Shown: positions 35,700-47,320 of the stretch, piece after piece
Numbering within the stretch: the first letter of the stretch is position 1
How the letters are laid out: each line of letters begins with the position of its first letter
NCBI GenBank assembly: GCA_029582155.1
Contig: CM055901.1
Coordinates: 40,290,616 to 40,354,615 of the forward strand
Source: Panopea generosa
Taxonomy: Eukaryota; Mollusca; Bivalvia; Adapedonta; Hiatellidae
Reading direction: 5' to 3'
Length of the DNA: 64,000 bases
Translations under genes and position numbers: made by a program
The notes under the pieces: model-generated
Seen by the model: only the letters and a program-made list of their open reading frames with translations
The model's database searches: none
Told to the model about the DNA's origin: nothing

Positions 35700-36080
35700 A
35701 TGTTAAGAATTAAAAATCCGTGATATCGTCGGGGTGTTTAGAAGAGACACTATCGCACGTACGTCATTAAATGGGCATTCAGCAGTAATTTATTTGGATG
35801 ATGTGTCTGGTCCCGGAACTCATTGGGTTTGTTATTATGATAATAATTATTTTGATCCTTTTGGTTTGCTCCCGCCGGTTGAACTAAAACATGTTACTAA
35901 ATACAATACAATACACTATCAAGACAAGAGCAGCGTGTTGTGTGTTTGCTTCTGTCTGTACTTCATTAAGAAATTACAAGATGGGAACAGCATGTATGAT
36001 GTTTTGTATAAAATGATGAAGCCATTTAAACCAAAAGAAAATGTATTAATTATTAAAAAGTATTTTACTAATATATAAAT
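35700..36080 (+). pseudogene. Polinton adenain-like cysteine protease
   Basis: The open piece (35,734-36,078) reads PGTHWVCYYD, with the catalytic His in the THW form, then YFDPFGLLPP, and VLCVCFCLYFIKKL with a Cys in the position of the nucleophile. This order (H, then DPFG, then C-x-x-C-L-Y-F) is that of the adenovirus protease family, which matures capsid proteins. It follows the small structural genes. Confidence 0.8.
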
Positions 36081-36221
36081 GAGTAGTTATTGTGTAAAGG
36101 AAAAAACTGTAACACAAGATATAGAACCTAGTATTTTTTACAGCTAAAAATGGAAAGTTGATGCAAAAGAGTACTTGCGCGTCTTGTGGAATAACAGAAA
36201 ACAAAATTTGTAAAGAATAAC

Positions 36222-36629
36222 ATGGGACAGTGTTTTGACATTCATAAAGCTATGTTACGATTACTCCCTAAAAAGGGGTTAACGCTTCCTGGATACAAAT
36301 ATTGCGGGCCTGCAAATCCTTTAGATAATGGACCTCCGGTAAATGATTTAGACAGTGTTTGTCGAGAACATGATTATTGTTACGGGAACGGAATTAAAAA
36401 ATCTACCTGCGATAAAGAAATGCTACAGAATTTAAAGAATACTAAATCAAAAACATTTGGTGAGAAAATTGTTAAAAATTTAATTGTTAAACCAACTATT
36501 GATATAAAACATAAACTTGGTTTGGGTAAAAAAAAACTGGGAAGGCCGGCGTCACGGCCGGCATCTTGGGGTAGTAGAATAGCGGATGAATTTCACAAAC
36601 CAATTAAAAGAAAATGTGTGGTCGACTGA
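36222..36629 (+). pseudogene. Parvovirus-type phospholipase A2-like gene of the Polinton
   Basis: Its 135 residues contain KYCGPANPLDNGPPVNDLDS, which resembles the calcium-binding loop, then VCREHDYCYGNG with the HD catalytic pair and conserved Tyr. The tail is basic (KHKLGLGKKKLGRP). This layout matches the phospholipase A2 domain of parvovirus VP1, which helps virions leave endosomes, and related domains in virus-like elements. It lies between protease and integrase on the same strand, so it is part of the element. This frame is open, but the element as a whole is broken. Confidence 0.82.
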
Positions 36630-37480
36630 TTTGGTTGATATGCAGGCTTTCTCAAAATACAATAAAGGATTTTAATATCTATTAAATGTAATTGATGTCT
36701 TGCGTAAATATACTTGGAGTGTGTCGCTTAAAAATAAAACTGGTTTGGAGGTAGCTGGAGCATTTGAAGACATTTTAAGTGAGATGAGTGTAAGACCTCA
36801 AAAGTTGTGGGTTGATGAGGGAAGTGAATTCTGTAATAAGCACTTTAAGACATTGTTGGGTGATAACTATATTAAAATGTATCATACCTTTAATGAGGGA
36901 AAAGCAGTCATTATTGAAAGATTTAACAGGACTATGAAGAGAATAATGTGGAAGCATTTCACTGCAAATAATACAAATACTTATATTGATGTCCTGCCTA
37001 AAATAATCTCAAAATATAATAAGACAAAACATAATAGTATTGGTAGGACTCCTGAAGAGGGAAGAATGAAAAAGAATAAAGAAAAGGTATTACATGTACA
37101 TATTTTGTATTCTTCTAAATCCAAACAATCTCAAACATCTAGAATATCTTTCAAAATTGATGATAGGGTTAGAATAAGTAAATACAAAAAACAATTTGAA
37201 ATGGGTTACACTCCTAATTGGACGGAAGAAATATTTGTCTTTAAGGACATTCAAATGAAAAAGCTTGTTACGTACCTTCGAAAGATTTAAACAACGAAAA
37301 CATTGTGGGATCATTCTATGAACAAGAACTAGCTAAAGCATATAAAGAAATATTTAGAATAGAAAAGGTGTTTACAAAAAGAAACAAGCATATGCAAAAT
37401 AGAGCGGTTATTCAAATGATTTCAGTTCTTAGGTTCCGCTTAAGGATTTGGCTGTTTGATAAAATAAAGGTAGTAGTATA
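36630..37480 (+). pseudogene. Polinton retroviral-type integrase, with chromodomain-like tail
   Basis: The open piece (36,700-37,290) carries KLWVDEGSEFCNKHF (second catalytic Asp) and IERFNRTMKRIMWKHF (catalytic Glu region), followed by KYNKTKHNSIGRTPEEG. Then comes a basic strand-rich part (FKIDDRVRISKYKK) and, at about 37,300-37,400, a chromodomain-like end (FRIEKVFTKRNKH). Integrase inserts the element at target DNA, and a chromodomain would bind histones. It is the last gene on the right, as is usual in Polintons. Fossil. Confidence 0.88.
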
Positions 37481-37589
37481 CAATATGCCAGTTTCAGCGT
37501 AACTTTTCTATCGCCTAAAAATGACCAGCGAGCTTGGAGTGCTGGTAATTTTTGGGTGGTGGGAAAAGTGTCCTGAAACTGGCATATTG
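37481..37589. repeat. 109-bp imperfect palindrome (hairpin element)
   Basis: The left end, caatatgccagtttca, pairs perfectly with the right end, tgaaactggcatattg. Further inside, acttttc pairs with gaaaagt, and accagc pairs with gctggt near the centre. A third tctggcatattg-like copy follows at about 37,598-37,611. It looks like a fold-back or MITE remnant lying at the right edge of the Polinton. It could be near an end of that element, but no matching left end was found. Confidence 0.85.
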
Positions 37590-38499
37590 TCCCTAAAGAC
37601 TGGCATATTGCATGTTTCAAAAGTTGTTTACTGGAACCGGACGTGACGTCATTTTTAAAACATGTCTGTAATTGATGTCTAAAACTCGGCACCTTAACAT
37701 TTTTGGCTACTACGGTCCCGTTTATAAGGAGCGTTTTAAGGCCATGGAAAATATAAGTTGAAGAATTAACTATTGATGGCGACAGACACATTTCTTTTTT
37801 CGTGTTTTTAACGAAATGTTTAACTGTTGCTCTAGGGCAATCAATAAACAAAATAGTAAATGAATACACTCAACGTGGAATTTGAATGTGCTAGGTTCAG
37901 AGCACTTTAATTATTCATATATGATAGAAAGCTTGGCACTTCTGAAAATACAACTTGAGTTGTATATACAATTGAGTTTAACATATATATATGTTGGAGT
38001 TGGACATTTGCCAAATTTAAGAGTTATTAACATTTTTACTATATAGCAGACAAATGCACTTTCAAAGGCAACACATTCGGTTTACCTTCTCTGATTTATT
38101 CGAAAATAGAGTCAACCTTTAGCACAGAACATGTCGATGTTGTACCATGTATCAGAATCAATGGTAAGCGGGATTATTAAAATTCATTGTGTGCAAACTG
38201 ACCTATTTGTCTATTATAAAAACCAACAGCGACCGTTTACATCTTATATGCTGCCCCATACGACCCCATCAGTACTTCAGTGCTTCGATTAATACGAGTA
38301 GCTTTTGATTAGCTTAAACCAGTACTTCAGTATTCTATAATATCTTTTGATATACAATGGGTAGCGCCCTAATTCTCCATACACACCCGCGTTACTGCTT
38401 GGTGTTTTAGACCAAATATGTATTTACAGAATTTCATGTGAATTATTTCAATATCTTTCGATCTGGTTATACGCCATATTGCACTACTAAAATTTAAAA
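37590..38499. other. Intergenic; one unassigned open frame (37,429-37,869, minus)
   Basis: A 146-residue minus-strand frame spans 37,429-37,869 but runs through the hairpin element and has no recognised domain, so I do not call it a gene. The rest, to 38,499, is AT-rich with no supported feature. Confidence 0.4.
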
Positions 38500-39300
38500 T
38501 AGAAGCTACGAATGCATCAAATAGTTGTAGAGCTGATTTATGACTTAATTCGTACTTTTGGACTTATAGCTTATAATGCTTTACCACATAAGGCTTGTTG
38601 GTTTAGACGAAATGATCCTGTAAAATTGAAAACAACACCAAAACAATTAAAATCTTCAACTACTTCTAAAACTTTAACATTATACTTCCATTCCTCAGCT
38701 TCTCTTACTCTACCCTTTTTTTCTAAATACAACAATTTTTGTTTTGTCAGTGTTAACCTCTAATCCCCGGGTTTTCATATTCGTGAAGTGTATTTAAGCT
38801 ACTCTGCAGCTCTTCGGGACTTAAACCTATCAAAACCATGTCGTCCACAAAAAGTAACAGAACAAGGGTTTTATCTTTTAAATCCATGCCGTTTTCAACA
38901 TTTATTTGTAAATATAATTTAAGATCCTCAATAAATAAAGCGAACATTAATCCCCTTGTTTAATTCGATTGCTGAGAGTTATTACCACATTTTTAACATA
39001 AGATTTTACAACTTTATACATGGCTCTTATAATTCTTAACATTTTCACGTTTATACCTAAATTTAATCATTTTAGCCATAGGACATTTCTCTTAAACGAA
39101 TCGAATGCCTTTCTCAATTCGATAAACGCACAATAAAGACGTTTATATCTAGCAAATACTTTTCCTATAATACTGTAAAGTATGAAAGCTTCATCAACTG
39201 TAGATTTACTTTTCCTAAATCCAATTGTGCATCTGATACAATATAATTGGATTCACACCAATTACGTATGTTTAGGATGTTTGTGAAAAGTGTTGCCATG
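38500..39300 (-). pseudogene. LINE reverse-transcriptase fragment
   Basis: The minus strand reads, in shifting frames, FRKSKSTVDEAFILYSIIGK and LYCAFIELRKAFDS (RT motif with catalytic Asp). Next is LVLLLFVDDMVLIGLSPEEL, whose FVDD is the catalytic box, and then downstream EEWKYNVKVLEVVEDFNCF with FGVVF. This covers the RT palm and thumb. It is a different LINE family from the other copies in the window (RTE, CR1 or I type not resolved). No endonuclease or 3' end is visible. Several stops make it dead. Confidence 0.78.
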
Positions 39301-40239
39301 CAACTTACAAGACCACAAAACCATCCATGCGTGAAATATTGTCAGTTATAAAAAAATTTCAAAAAACATTTTCAGGCTTTATTGCAATTATATATAGCAG
39401 AAAGTGTAGACGGACATTGATATCACAGACCAAATAAATTTCAAAAACACATTTATTTTTGCGATTTATCTATTAAAGACGATTGCTATAATTTTTGTCA
39501 AATTTTTCCTATGGATAGAATTTGATGAAACTTCCAAGTATTTAAGTTTAATGTATGTTCATGCAATATCTGAAATAAAAAACACATGTTACCGTACATA
39601 TTTTTTGGTATTACCTCCTGATAAGCATACCCGTTCTTGAAAGATTTTTAAAATTGTTTACATCTAGTATTTAATTAAAACTATAATAGATATGCATGTA
39701 ATGATACTAATTTTTATGGAAATGATAATTATATGCTTGAATTTAAGTGCTTATGGTTTTTAAAAACAAAATCATTTCGTCAGAGTGTCAGTTTTGTTAT
39801 AAGAATATAGTGTTCTTTTAATATTTTGATATAGTGTATGGATAAATATTGCTTAAATCCTTATAATGACAATCGAAATAAAATATTCACTTTATCGCGT
39901 AATTTGAAACAAAAATCGCTCTTCAAGTATGCCATCGTTAAATAAACTGCAGTTGCAAAATAAAGTTTTTATACTAATTGAGTATATTTGTATAAACATT
40001 AAACATTAAACAGGTTAAATTGCTATAAACAATTTTTTTATACCAGTAGGTATATTTCATATATTGAACACAATATAAGAGACCCGTTTCAGGCGTATCC
40101 GTAAATGATTGTGACAGCCGAAATAGGGTCAGTTGTAGTATAACGGTATGTAGTGACTCTGGTAGGTCTCGACACAATTGCTTCCCTTTATGTGCGGAGT
40201 TGGTGCGCATGAAAAACTATAGCAATCGTCCTTAACATT
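39301..40239. other. AT-rich intergenic DNA
   Basis: No gene or repeat could be supported. The 78-residue minus frame at 39,974-40,210 has no recognised feature. Confidence 0.5.
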
Positions 40240-40700
40240 AGGTCTTTGGATGAGATATAGCGTGACTTTTGTGGTTTTGGACAAGAAACATTGAGCAAAA
40301 TAGTGATTTTAGTGTACCGGTTCAGAACCGATTCAAAGTTTTGAATGAGCGGGAAAATAAAGAAATGGAAACTATACAGTCTTCTGACATTACAAGGCAG
40401 GATTTTATGCAGAGCTCGCTGGACAATAAGATGGTTCATATGTTTGATGAATTACGATTAAAAAGGAACGAGCAGGTTATTAAAGTCGCGACATGTTGTT
40501 TTTCAAGCCCAGTCATCAAAACTACAATCATACAAACTGAATTCATGAAAACCTTGACCTATTTATCAATAGACATTGAAGCACGAACAAGGAGAAATAA
40601 CTAACCATTTCGAGGCTTCATTGAAAACCATGGCGAGAACTGTTCAGCCGTCATACTAGACTTCCTCAATAATCAACAAGCCCGGGTACAGAGACTAAAG
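40240..40700 (+). pseudogene. L1/Tx1-type LINE ORF1 fragment
   Basis: The 111-residue open piece (40,269-40,604) reads VPVQNRFKVLNERENKEME and LSIDIEARTRRNN. After a stop the next residues read PFRGFIENHGENCSAVILDF. The phrase IEARxRRNN-(L)-FRG is the start of the RNA-recognition domain of L1/Tx1 ORF1 proteins, which bind element RNA. It ends abruptly near 40,690, before the dispersed repeat at 40,741. It may be a lost part of a LINE like the one at 43.1-49.8 kb, but is outside that insertion. Confidence 0.68.
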
Positions 40701-40740
40701 GTGATTTTTATTTACTTGAAAACCGTTGTACATATTTTGT

Positions 40741-40971
40741 AAACATTAATTGTAGCTATCCTCTAGCGGATAGGTGATGGTTATTGGGAGGCATACGCTT
40801 TACGGTGTGATTCTCATAGGAGTGTGTAAATAATGCATCACCCCTTTCGAATTGTCTGTAACGTTAAAAAATTATGTCTAGGCAAAAAATACAATTTTGT
40901 TTAGGTAAACGAGTCTAACAATGCAAATACATAAGGTTGTTTGATAGATTAAAGAGTATTCTTTCATATTG
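40741..40971 (-). repeat. Dispersed repeat, copy 2 (inverted relative to 1-240)
   Basis: The reverse complement matches 1-240 over its length, with about eleven bases fewer before gacaattcg and a handful of substitutions. Landmarks on the plus strand are taggtgatggttattgggag and ttatgtctaggcaaaaaat. Confidence 0.88.
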
Positions 40972-41210
40972 TGAAGACGATGGCTTTAGATGTTTAAGGA
41001 TTACCTTGATTTTGTGTTGGATTTTACTTCGTATGTCGATGGGAATATTTTTCGTTAAAATTCTTACTTTAGCATTGGGAAGTGTCGTCTAGAAATTATG
41101 CATTTGCCGAAAGAATTGTTGTTTTGTGTTATTCAGGATGAAACAAAGTTTATGAATAATTATAAAGTATGTGTTAAAATTGAATTGTTAACTGAAAGAA
41201 AGTTAGTGCA

Positions 41211-41234
41211 CCCCCCCCCCCCGCCCCCCCCCCT
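41211..41234 (+). repeat. Poly-C tract
   Basis: An almost pure run of about 22 C residues broken by one G, ending in ctctct. On the minus strand it is a G-run that could form a quadruplex. Confidence 0.95.
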
Positions 41235-41685
41235 CTCTAGCATTGAACGGTGTATATATAACTATTTACTGTGCAACGGCTGTTAGAATTATGTTGTAAA
41301 TTTATTTTATGCTAAATCTGGAATTGACGTAGATCTATACGAATAGGTAGTTAACACTGAAAATAATTAAATTAAAGGAAATCCAATTGGATCAGATGCA
41401 ATGGGAAACGGTACGTACTTGCCGAACATAATAATACTTTCTTTAAAGTCTTTTCGGTAAAAAATGGGTTTAAAAGATAATCGGTTGCTTAATGATGGGG
41501 GTACTGAGGAAGCGTACAGGCAGTAATATGTGATGATTGAGATACTGTAGGATGGAAAAAAAATTTGGTCATATACTATTACTTTTGCTCATTATATCTT
41601 GTAGTATGCCATTTTAATCAGTTTGTAATATTTTCATGTTGACCCGAGACAAAAATATGGTAAAGCCCACCAGAAAAAGGAAGGT

Positions 41686-42595
41686 TTGATGAAGAAAGAC
41701 CCGAGCCAGAGATGGTACATTCACCAGCCATTCCAGCCACTGGGGAAAACACCATCCACTGAGACTCCAGGAACATCAGAGACCATGGCTGAACATGTTG
41801 CTTGTGGATCAAGTCAGACAGGTATATTTGGACTGGTAGACAGTAATACTTGTCAAGTGGCGAGTGTGCATTCCGCAGTGGGGTTGCATATCTCTCAATA
41901 TATTAAAAATAAGATTATTTTGGGACAATATGTTGACTTGGCCTGCTTGTTGCAGTCTGATAATCATACTCCGACTGATATTGGGAAAAGTTTAACCATA
42001 AATGATTCGGGAGAGATAGTCATAAAATCTCGCTCCATGCATCAAAAAATTTCTTCTTTAGAAGCATGGACTGATGCATTTTTGGTCCTGATCGGAATTT
42101 ACTTAGCAGCTCAACCAGAACGCAACTACGAGCTTATTAAGTATATGAGTACTATTCGTCTGGGTCGAAAAAGGCATGGAGCATAGGCTGGAAAGCCCAT
42201 GATGAGCAATTCAGTCTCAGATTGGGGATGAATCCGGCAGCCAGTTGGTCTGATGTAGACACTGAGCTATGGCTCATATATATGTCATAGCTATATATCT
42301 AGGAGCACAGGGGGAAGTAATCAAAAGGTTTAAAAAGTGCTTTGATTTCAATTATAAGGGCTTGTGCTCGAAAGTGAACTGCCAGTATACACATTTATGT
42401 ATGAAATGTGGCGGTAAACATTCGCAGCCTAATTGTTACAGGATGAGGGACCAACAACCTAGTTTTCGGGGTCGGTCTTGGCAATCCACTGTTACCCAGG
42501 GTACGCCAAGGGGTAGTTTTCGACCCAGAACAGCTGCCGGTATTGTCTATTTCCCCTTCCAAAGGTATATAGGACTTAGGTTTTACCCCAATTAA
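41686..42595 (+). pseudogene. Ngaro Gag-like gene with zinc knuckles
   Basis: The first open piece (41,686-42,186, 166 residues) is a helical capsid-like part, with RSMHQKISSLEAWTDAFLVL followed by IGIYLAAQPE. The second (42,269-42,595) has a Cys/His cluster (CFDFNYKGLCSKVNCQYTH, then CMKCGGKHSQPNC) and then a basic Arg/Gln-rich tail. Similar fingers occur in Gag-like proteins of DIRS/Ngaro elements, where they bind element RNA. It lies directly upstream of RT. Confidence 0.72.
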
Positions 42596-42605
42596 TTCAC
42601 ATGTC

Positions 42606-43132
42606 TTGGAGATGCTTTTAGTGAACTATCCCAATCAAAACATTGCGAGTCATTTAGTACAAGGTTTTAAGATGGGATTCAGGCTTAATTATTCTGGTTC
42701 AAGACAATCATTCACTTCAAAGAATTTGAAATCCGCTTTAGTACATTCAAAGGTTATTAAAGAAAAGGTAATAAAAGAAGTTGACCTGGGTAGAGTGGCA
42801 GGCCCTTTTGAGCTGCCACCTATTTCCAACTTAAGGTTATCTCCTATAGGAGTTGTTCCTAAATCGGACGGGGGCTGGAGATTAATTACACATTTATCGC
42901 ATCCGACCGGTTTGAGTGTAAACGATGGTATTGATGATACATTTACATCAGTGCAGTATACTTCTTTTGATAAAGTGACCGAAATGGTGTTTAATTTAGG
43001 AAAATCGGCTTTGATGTCCAAAAGAGATATTAACTCTGCTTTTAGATTATTACCGATATACCAAGGTGATTTTCACTTACTTGGATTTCAGTTAGAAGGT
43101 AAAATATATATTGATAAGTGTCTTCCAATGGG
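42606..43132 (+). pseudogene. Ngaro reverse transcriptase, first part
   Basis: The open piece reads IGVVPKSDGGWRLITHLSHP, then SKRDINSAFRLLPI with the first catalytic Asp, and KCLPMG just before the LINE insertion. These are the fingers and palm motifs of DIRS/Ngaro RTs. The LINE with its target-site duplication interrupts it at 43,132. Confidence 0.85.
43116..43132 (+). repeat. Target-site duplication, left copy
   Basis: The 17-bp sequence aagtgtcttccaatggg occurs here and again at 49,774-49,790. It flanks the LINE and consists of Ngaro RT coding sequence. Perfect identity points to one insertion event. Confidence 0.92.
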
Positions 43133-44935
43133 GTCTTCCAACTTTTCGAGACAGTGTAAAATTTAAATATGAACGTTTGTAGCATCACGAAGGAACTACA
43201 TATTGAACATTGAATATTCTTTTTTGGAAAACTATTGTTTTGGTGGGTATGGTATATAATTTAAGCAAAAATGAAATATGATTATCAAAATATTAAAATA
43301 TGTTTCTACATGATGTACAATTTGGTATGTTAAATATTGGGTAATTTAGCAGAAATGTAAATGTAAAGTTGGGATACAAAGATTAAGATATCAAAGCATA
43401 TCCACATACAATAACTACGTGGAGAAGTAATAGTTATGTATATATATGTGTATTTATAGACAATATAAACATAGATAAATACATGTATATGAAACGGATT
43501 AAATATTAGCCGTCTAAAAATAGAAAAGAGAAACATTTGTTAGTCGTAAGCAAAGATAAAATATGAATAACAATATAATTATATATATTCACATATTTTA
43601 TGAATGTTTTTAGCTATGTGGGTATGTGTGCTGGTATTATGTGACGATAAGAGCATAGACAAAAAGATAACGTTTATAACGAGTGGTGTTTAAAAACAGG
43701 ATGCATATTTTTGTTTGTTTTGATTTTTTCTTATATTTGTTTATAGTGTTACAATATAAACATAAGTAAAGGTATGATACCATTAACTTATCAGACACTT
43801 GAAAATATGAACGAGATATTTATGGTATTATGTGACAATAAGAACATAGATAAAAAGAAAACGGTTATAACGATTGGTGTTTAAAAACAGGATGTATATT
43901 TTTGTTTGTTTTGACTTTTCTTATATTTGTAACAATATAAGTAAAGATATGAACGAGATGATTGTTGTGTGTAAGATGATATTGAATAATAATGTATATG
44001 TAAAAAGATTTAGTTATGTAGGTTTATGTGTTGAGTCATGTTACAATTTAAACATTGGTAAAATATGGTATGGTTTTACTATTGGGATTAAAAATACAGG
44101 AGCTAAAGTTTGTGTTATTTTTTAAAAAAAATATGAAATACGTCTTTATGCTGTTTTAAGAATGTATTATTCCATGACTTTATCACAAAAGTAGAGGAAA
44201 ACAATATACAATATGAACATAAGTAAATATATTAAAATGTTTAATTATTAGAAATTAAATAGAAGAAGGGATCAACTTTTATTGAATAAACACAGATGTA
44301 ATAAGAATAGCAATATATTAATGTACATACAAATGTGCGCAGAAATACTTGTTAAGTGTGTATACGAATTGATTATAGGGGACAATATAAACATAGGTTG
44401 AATATGGTATGGTTTAACTATTGATGTTTAAATAAAGAGATAATTATTTGTTATGTGTAAAAAAATATGAAATACATTTTTACACTTTTCTAAAAATGAC
44501 AATGACTCTATAAAGAGTGTATAAGGATGTTCGTTAGTCACACAACTTTAGTACACAGTTGTGTTAATTGGTTTGATAAGAATATGTTTTCGTATTAATA
44601 CAGATATATGTTGAAACATGAATAATTATCTAGCTTATGTTTATATATTATGTATCTAAATAATTAAATAGTTATACAATATGGTAATAATTGAACAATT
44701 AAATGTCTTTTGCAAAGACCTATTTAAAAAAAAATGTGGGAAATAAATTCTGTAGCTATAGTTGATCTTTGAAAAATATGTTAACCTCGTTTAGGTTAAA
44801 ACTAGATCCAACCTGCCCTTCTTCTTTCTCATGTTCTCTTTCTTCTTTATCGTCTTTGATATGCATTATATGTGAGAAACAATGTTACAACCCATTTATT
44901 TCTATGCTTGTGAAACTGTTTTTATTGTTTTATAA
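43133..44935 (+). other. 5' region of the LINE with two internal ~190-bp-spaced repeats
   Basis: No ORF1 is recognisable. The stretch with ttataacgagtggtgtttaa and gcatatttttgtttgttttg (about 43,642-43,740) recurs in similar form at about 43,832-43,930, as tandem monomers of a promoter-like region might. Phrases such as atatggtatggtttta recur near 44,060 and 44,406. The 83-residue frame at 43,874-44,125 is not convincing. Confidence 0.55.
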
Positions 44936-45660
44936 ATGAGTCTTAAGATATGTACTTTTAATGTCAAAGGTCTTGGGGAATATAAAAAAAGAATACAGCT
45001 ATACGAATATCTAAAGTCAAACCAATTTGCAATTTGTTTTTTACAAGAAATTCATTGTGAATGTACAACATATAATATATGGAAAAAACAATGGGGTAAG
45101 GAAGCGTTCTTCTCTGGTAATAGTAAAAACATTGTGGGCGTGGGCGTCCTTCTTAATTTATATTTTTCATATAAGGTAGTAGAATACAAAAATAAAGTTG
45201 AAGGTAGGCTTCAGTCATTAAAACTTTTGATAAATGAAAAAGAAAACACTTTTCTAAACGTATACGGGCCAAACAATGACAATGTAGACTTTTAAATGCA
45301 TTAGAAAAATATATTATAGATAATGACAGTGACACAATTATTATAGGCGATGACTTTAACACTATTATAGACGCTAAAAAAGACAAAAAGAACGGAAATC
45401 CCAACAGTAGTAAAAATAAAAGAGAAAAAAATATTAAAAATAACGATATCCATGATATATGGAGAATTTAAACCCGGATTCGTGTCACTTCACATGGCAC
45501 TCTTATCATAAACCACCTATTTATAGCAGACTTGACTACTTTCTAGTTTCATCAAATATCTTAAACTCGATTACTAAATGTAAGATTTCTTTTGGTATCC
45601 GGTCGGACCACTCAATAGTTTATTTTAACATTAATACAGATCATAAAGCGCATGGTCCAG
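44936..45660 (+). pseudogene. LINE ORF2: AP-type endonuclease
   Basis: Starts MSLKICTFNVKGLGEYKKRI, a natural ORF2 start with the FNVKGL motif. Then come CFLQEIHC (QE-x-H metal-binding motif), NVYGPNND, and in the next frame IIIGDDFNTIID (GDFN-type). Later SRLDYFLVSS and FGIRSDHSIVYF (SDH motif) appear. It nicks target DNA at AT-rich sites. Frame changes near 45,290 and again before 45,460 break it. Confidence 0.88.
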
Positions 45661-47320
45661 GATATTTTAAACTTAATAACAGTGTAATTTTAGAAAATGA
45701 ATATCAAGAAATAATAAGAAAATCTATTACGGATATAACAGAAATAAATAAAAGTTCGAATCCAAATACCATATGGGAACTAATAAAAGGTACAGTACGA
45801 AATGAAACTATAAAATATACTTCAAAGAAAAGAAAGATAAATCACAGTTTAGAAAATAGTCTTAAAGAAGAAATAGATAAACTAGATGAAGCATTGTCAA
45901 ACGATCCAAATAATAATAACCTTTTAGATGTTTTAAACAATAACATAAATGAACTGACAAACATAATAGATATAAAAACAAACGGTATTATATTACGAGC
46001 TAGGGTTGAATGGATTGAAGGCGCTGAAAAAAATACAAGATACTTTTCAAATTTAGAAAAAAAGAGGGCAGAATCCAAAAAAATAACTAGACTCACATGT
46101 GATACTCTTGAAATAACAAAATCCAAAGATATATTAGAAGAAACCAAACAATTTTATAAAGAACTATACTGCAAGGTTCAAACTAGTGACGAACATTTCA
46201 ATTTTTTCAATAATCATAATATTAATACATTAAATGATAATCAACAAGAATTATGTAATGGCATTTTAACTGAATATGAGTGTAAAATAGCTTTAAAAGA
46301 GATGAAAAATAATAAGAGTCTAGGGTCCGATGGTTTATCAACAGAATTTTATAAAATATTTTGGAATAACATTAAACAGTTTTACACTAAATCGATAAAC
46401 TACTCGTACATGCATGGTACTTAAACACCATTGCAGAAGCAAGATATTATAACGCTTCTACCTAAAAAAACAAAGACATTTCATTATTGACAATCTGGAG
46501 ACCAATAAGCTTATTAAATGTAGACTATAAAATTGCGACAAAAAAGATAGCTAATAGAATGAAAAAGGTATTACCAGACATTATTGATAACAGTCAGACA
46601 GGATTCTTAAAAAGACGTTACATTGGTGAAAATATAAGGGCAATTTTTGAATGCATTGACGACTTAAAAAACGACAATAGACCGGGACTGATATTCTTCG
46701 CTGATTTTGAAAAAGTGTTTGACAGTGTTGACAATAATTTTATTTTTAAAACATTACAATATTTTAAGTTTGGTAACGAATTTATCAAATGGATAAAATT
46801 ATTTTATAATGATGCACAAAGTTGTGTATCAAATAATGCTTATTCCTCAGATTATTTTAATATAAAAAGAGGAGTAAGACAAGGATGCCCACTTTCTCCA
46901 TATTTGTTTATACTAGCAATATAAATTCTATATAAAGCTGTAAATAACGATAACAATATTGAAGGTGTAAAGATACGCAAAAACATTATCAAATATACAG
47001 CTTTTGCAGACGATGCCACATTTTGTTAAATGGTAATAAATCTTCTTTTGAAACTTTAATATTATTAATTGATAGATTTAGCTCAATTACTGGTTTAAAG
47101 TTAAATTCTAAAAAATCTATTATTCTCCATGTATGCTCTTTAAAAACATCCATTGACACATTTTGTAAAAATAAAAAAATTATTTGGACTAATGAAAAAG
47201 CATCAACATTGGGAATTGTTTTCACTAACGATAAAATTAAAAACAAAGACTTAAATTACGATCCAAAACTAAAACAATTTCAAAACTGTCTTGATAACTG
47301 GAATAAACATAAATAGTCGA
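45660..47320 (+). pseudogene. LINE ORF2: linker and reverse transcriptase
   Basis: The linker is helical and charged (45,660-46,240). RT motifs follow: MKNNKSLGSDGLSTEFYKIF at the end of the first frame, WRPISLLNVDYKIATKKIAN in the next, DFEKVFDSVDNN with the first catalytic Asp (normally KAFD), and RGVRQGCPLSPYLFILAI. The catalytic FADD lies at 47,003-47,014, in the same frame as the previous piece but after a stop at 46,922-46,924. TGLKLNSKKS is the following palm/thumb motif. Further stops occur at 47,027 and 47,314. Confidence 0.9.

Larger units (their letters stand above)
25560..37480. mobile_element. Broken Polinton (Maverick), polymerase end truncated
   Basis: A fossil of a virus-like DNA transposon. 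The minus-strand half (25,600-30,115) holds a protein-primed DNA polymerase B remnant, a deoxynucleoside kinase and several unassigned genes. The plus-strand half (30,120-37,480) holds a packaging ATPase, coiled-coil proteins, capsid-type proteins, an adenain-like protease, a phospholipase A2 and an integrase with a chromodomain-like tail. The two gene blocks diverge from about 30.12 kb. Terminal inverted repeats were not found, and the polymerase side ends against a LINE. It carries well over a dozen breaks and is not functional. Age: moderately old, since all parts are still recognisable. Confidence 0.88.

Noticed and set aside
36222-36629. Host secreted phospholipase A2
   Set aside because: No signal peptide is present, the pattern is of parvoviral type, and both neighbours are Polinton genes.
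25560-37480. A whole, active Polinton
   Set aside because: Its genes are broken in well over a dozen places, the polymerase side is incomplete and no terminal inverted repeats were found.
37429-37869. 146-residue minus frame as a gene
   Set aside because: It runs through the hairpin element and has no recognisable motif.
45842-46147. 101-residue minus frame
   Set aside because: Antisense shadow of the LINE ORF2 linker.
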